Assembly (NCBI GenBank): GCA_021779695.1
Contig: JAJYAE010000241.1
Location: 1-6,753 of the forward strand
Origin: Acidobacteriota bacterium
GTDB lineage: Bacteria; Acidobacteriota; Terriglobia; Terriglobales; Acidobacteriaceae
Length of the DNA: 6,753 nucleotides
Reading direction: 5' to 3'
Position 1 is the stretch's first letter. Each line of letters begins with the position of its first letter. Of this stretch, positions 6,328 to 6,753 are shown one piece after another. The translations under genes were made by a program, and so were the position numbers. Below the pieces are notes generated by a model that was not told where the DNA came from, searched no databases, and saw nothing but the letters and a program-made list of their open reading frames with translations.

Positions 6328-6753
6328 ATGGGCAACGTTGTCAGCGCATTGACGCTTGAATCGGAAGACGCAGTTTTGGTGGCGGAACTGAAGGCAGGCT
6401 CAGAGGTTGCGTTTGAATGGCTCATCGCGCGGTATCACCAGCCGATTTATGCATTGCTGGTGCGGACGATTCTAGACCGGTCGGAGGCTGCGGATTTGAC
6501 GCAGGAAGTCTTCGTCAAGGTTTTTCGCGGGGTTGGCTCGTTTCACGGGGAGTCGTCGCTGCGGACATGGATTTACCGGATTGCGTTGCGGGAAGCGTCG
6601 AACCAGCGGCGTTGGTGGATGCGGCATAAAGTGCACGAGGTGCCGATTGACGTCGAGATTGCGGGAGACGATTCGGGAGCGCCGGTGATGATGCGGGACC
6701 TGCTGCGGGATGAGGCGGAGTCTCCCTATGACATGGCGGTGCATGCAGAGAAT
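6328..6753 (+). CDS. ECF-family RNA polymerase sigma factor, N-terminal part (3' truncated)
   Basis: The frame runs open from the ATG at 6328 to the right edge, giving 142 residues with no stop. Sigma-70 region 2 is clear. AFEWLIARYHQPIYALL (28-44) begins it, EAADLTQEVFVKVFRGVGSF (53-72) is the core-polymerase-binding helix, and SLRTWIYRIALREASNQRRW (77-96) is the -10 recognition part. An acidic, poorly conserved linker follows (about 103-134). Region 4, which reads the -35 element, should lie beyond the window; full ECF proteins are about 170-220 residues. It would redirect RNA polymerase to a small regulon, usually in response to an extracytoplasmic signal and under an anti-sigma factor often encoded just downstream. 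That neighbour is not visible here. A GTG at 6316 is an alternative start in frame, but spacing favours the ATG. The regulon is unknown. Confidence 0.9.
   Translation, partial: MGNVVSALTLESEDAVLVAELKAGSEVAFEWLIARYHQPIYALLVRTILDRSEAADLTQEVFVKVFRGVGSFHGESSLRTWIYRIALREASNQRRWWMRHKVHEVPIDVEIAGDDSGAPVMMRDLLRDEAESPYDMAVHAEN

Noticed and set aside
6134..6352. A 72-codon plus-strand frame before the sigma gene
   Set aside because: It has no recognisable domain, no clear ribosome binding site, and overlaps the well-supported sigma factor start in another frame.
5838..6425. A 195-codon minus-strand frame across the tRNA and the sigma gene start
   Set aside because: It reads through the tRNA and its promoter and overlaps the sigma factor gene in antisense; composition is Ser/Pro-rich with no motif.

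Overview
The window is GC-rich bacterial chromosomal DNA (about 60% GC by eye). It carries four protein genes plus one partial gene at each edge type: a 5'-truncated gene at the left, three complete genes, a tRNA, and a 3'-truncated gene at the right. The mix of a secreted family 31 glycosidase, an IorAB-type molybdenum oxidoreductase with a Tat signal, an acyltransferase-3 membrane protein and an ECF sigma factor would fit a soil Acidobacteriota (Terriglobia) genome. That assignment is an inference from gene content and composition only. Nothing else in the window fixes the taxon.

Layout. Positions 2-481 (+) hold the C-terminal end of an acyltransferase family 3 membrane protein. A 128-base convergent gap follows, with a weak terminator candidate and a separate strong stem-loop. 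Positions 610-3000 (-) encode a complete exported GH31 enzyme most like alpha-xylosidases, with both catalytic aspartates visible. Its start codon lies in a 15-bp tandem duplication. The divergent gap 3001-3234 contains several dyads. Positions 3235-3702 and 3699-5804 (+) form a two-gene operon with a 4-base ATGA overlap, encoding the [2Fe-2S] subunit and the Tat-exported molybdopterin subunit of an isoquinoline 1-oxidoreductase / aldehyde oxidoreductase-like enzyme. A tRNA-Ala(GGC) lies at 5893-5968 (-) with its own promoter. From 6328 to the right edge (+) is the N-terminal part of an ECF sigma factor, with an ECF-type promoter candidate about 220 bases upstream.

How the genes relate. Only the two oxidoreductase genes are clearly co-transcribed and functionally joined. 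Substrate and electron acceptor are not shown, since no FAD subunit, cytochrome c or cofactor-insertion gene is present in the window. The GH31 gene is transcribed away from that operon and probably serves hemicellulose (xyloglucan-type) or alpha-glucoside breakdown in the periplasm or outside the cell. The other genes look unrelated. I see no CRISPR array, transposase, toxin-antitoxin pair or defence system, and I found no convincing new multi-gene system. The points worth a second look are small: the duplicated start of the GH31 gene, dyads in the divergent gap, the stem-loop beside the tRNA, and the possible self-regulating sigma promoter.
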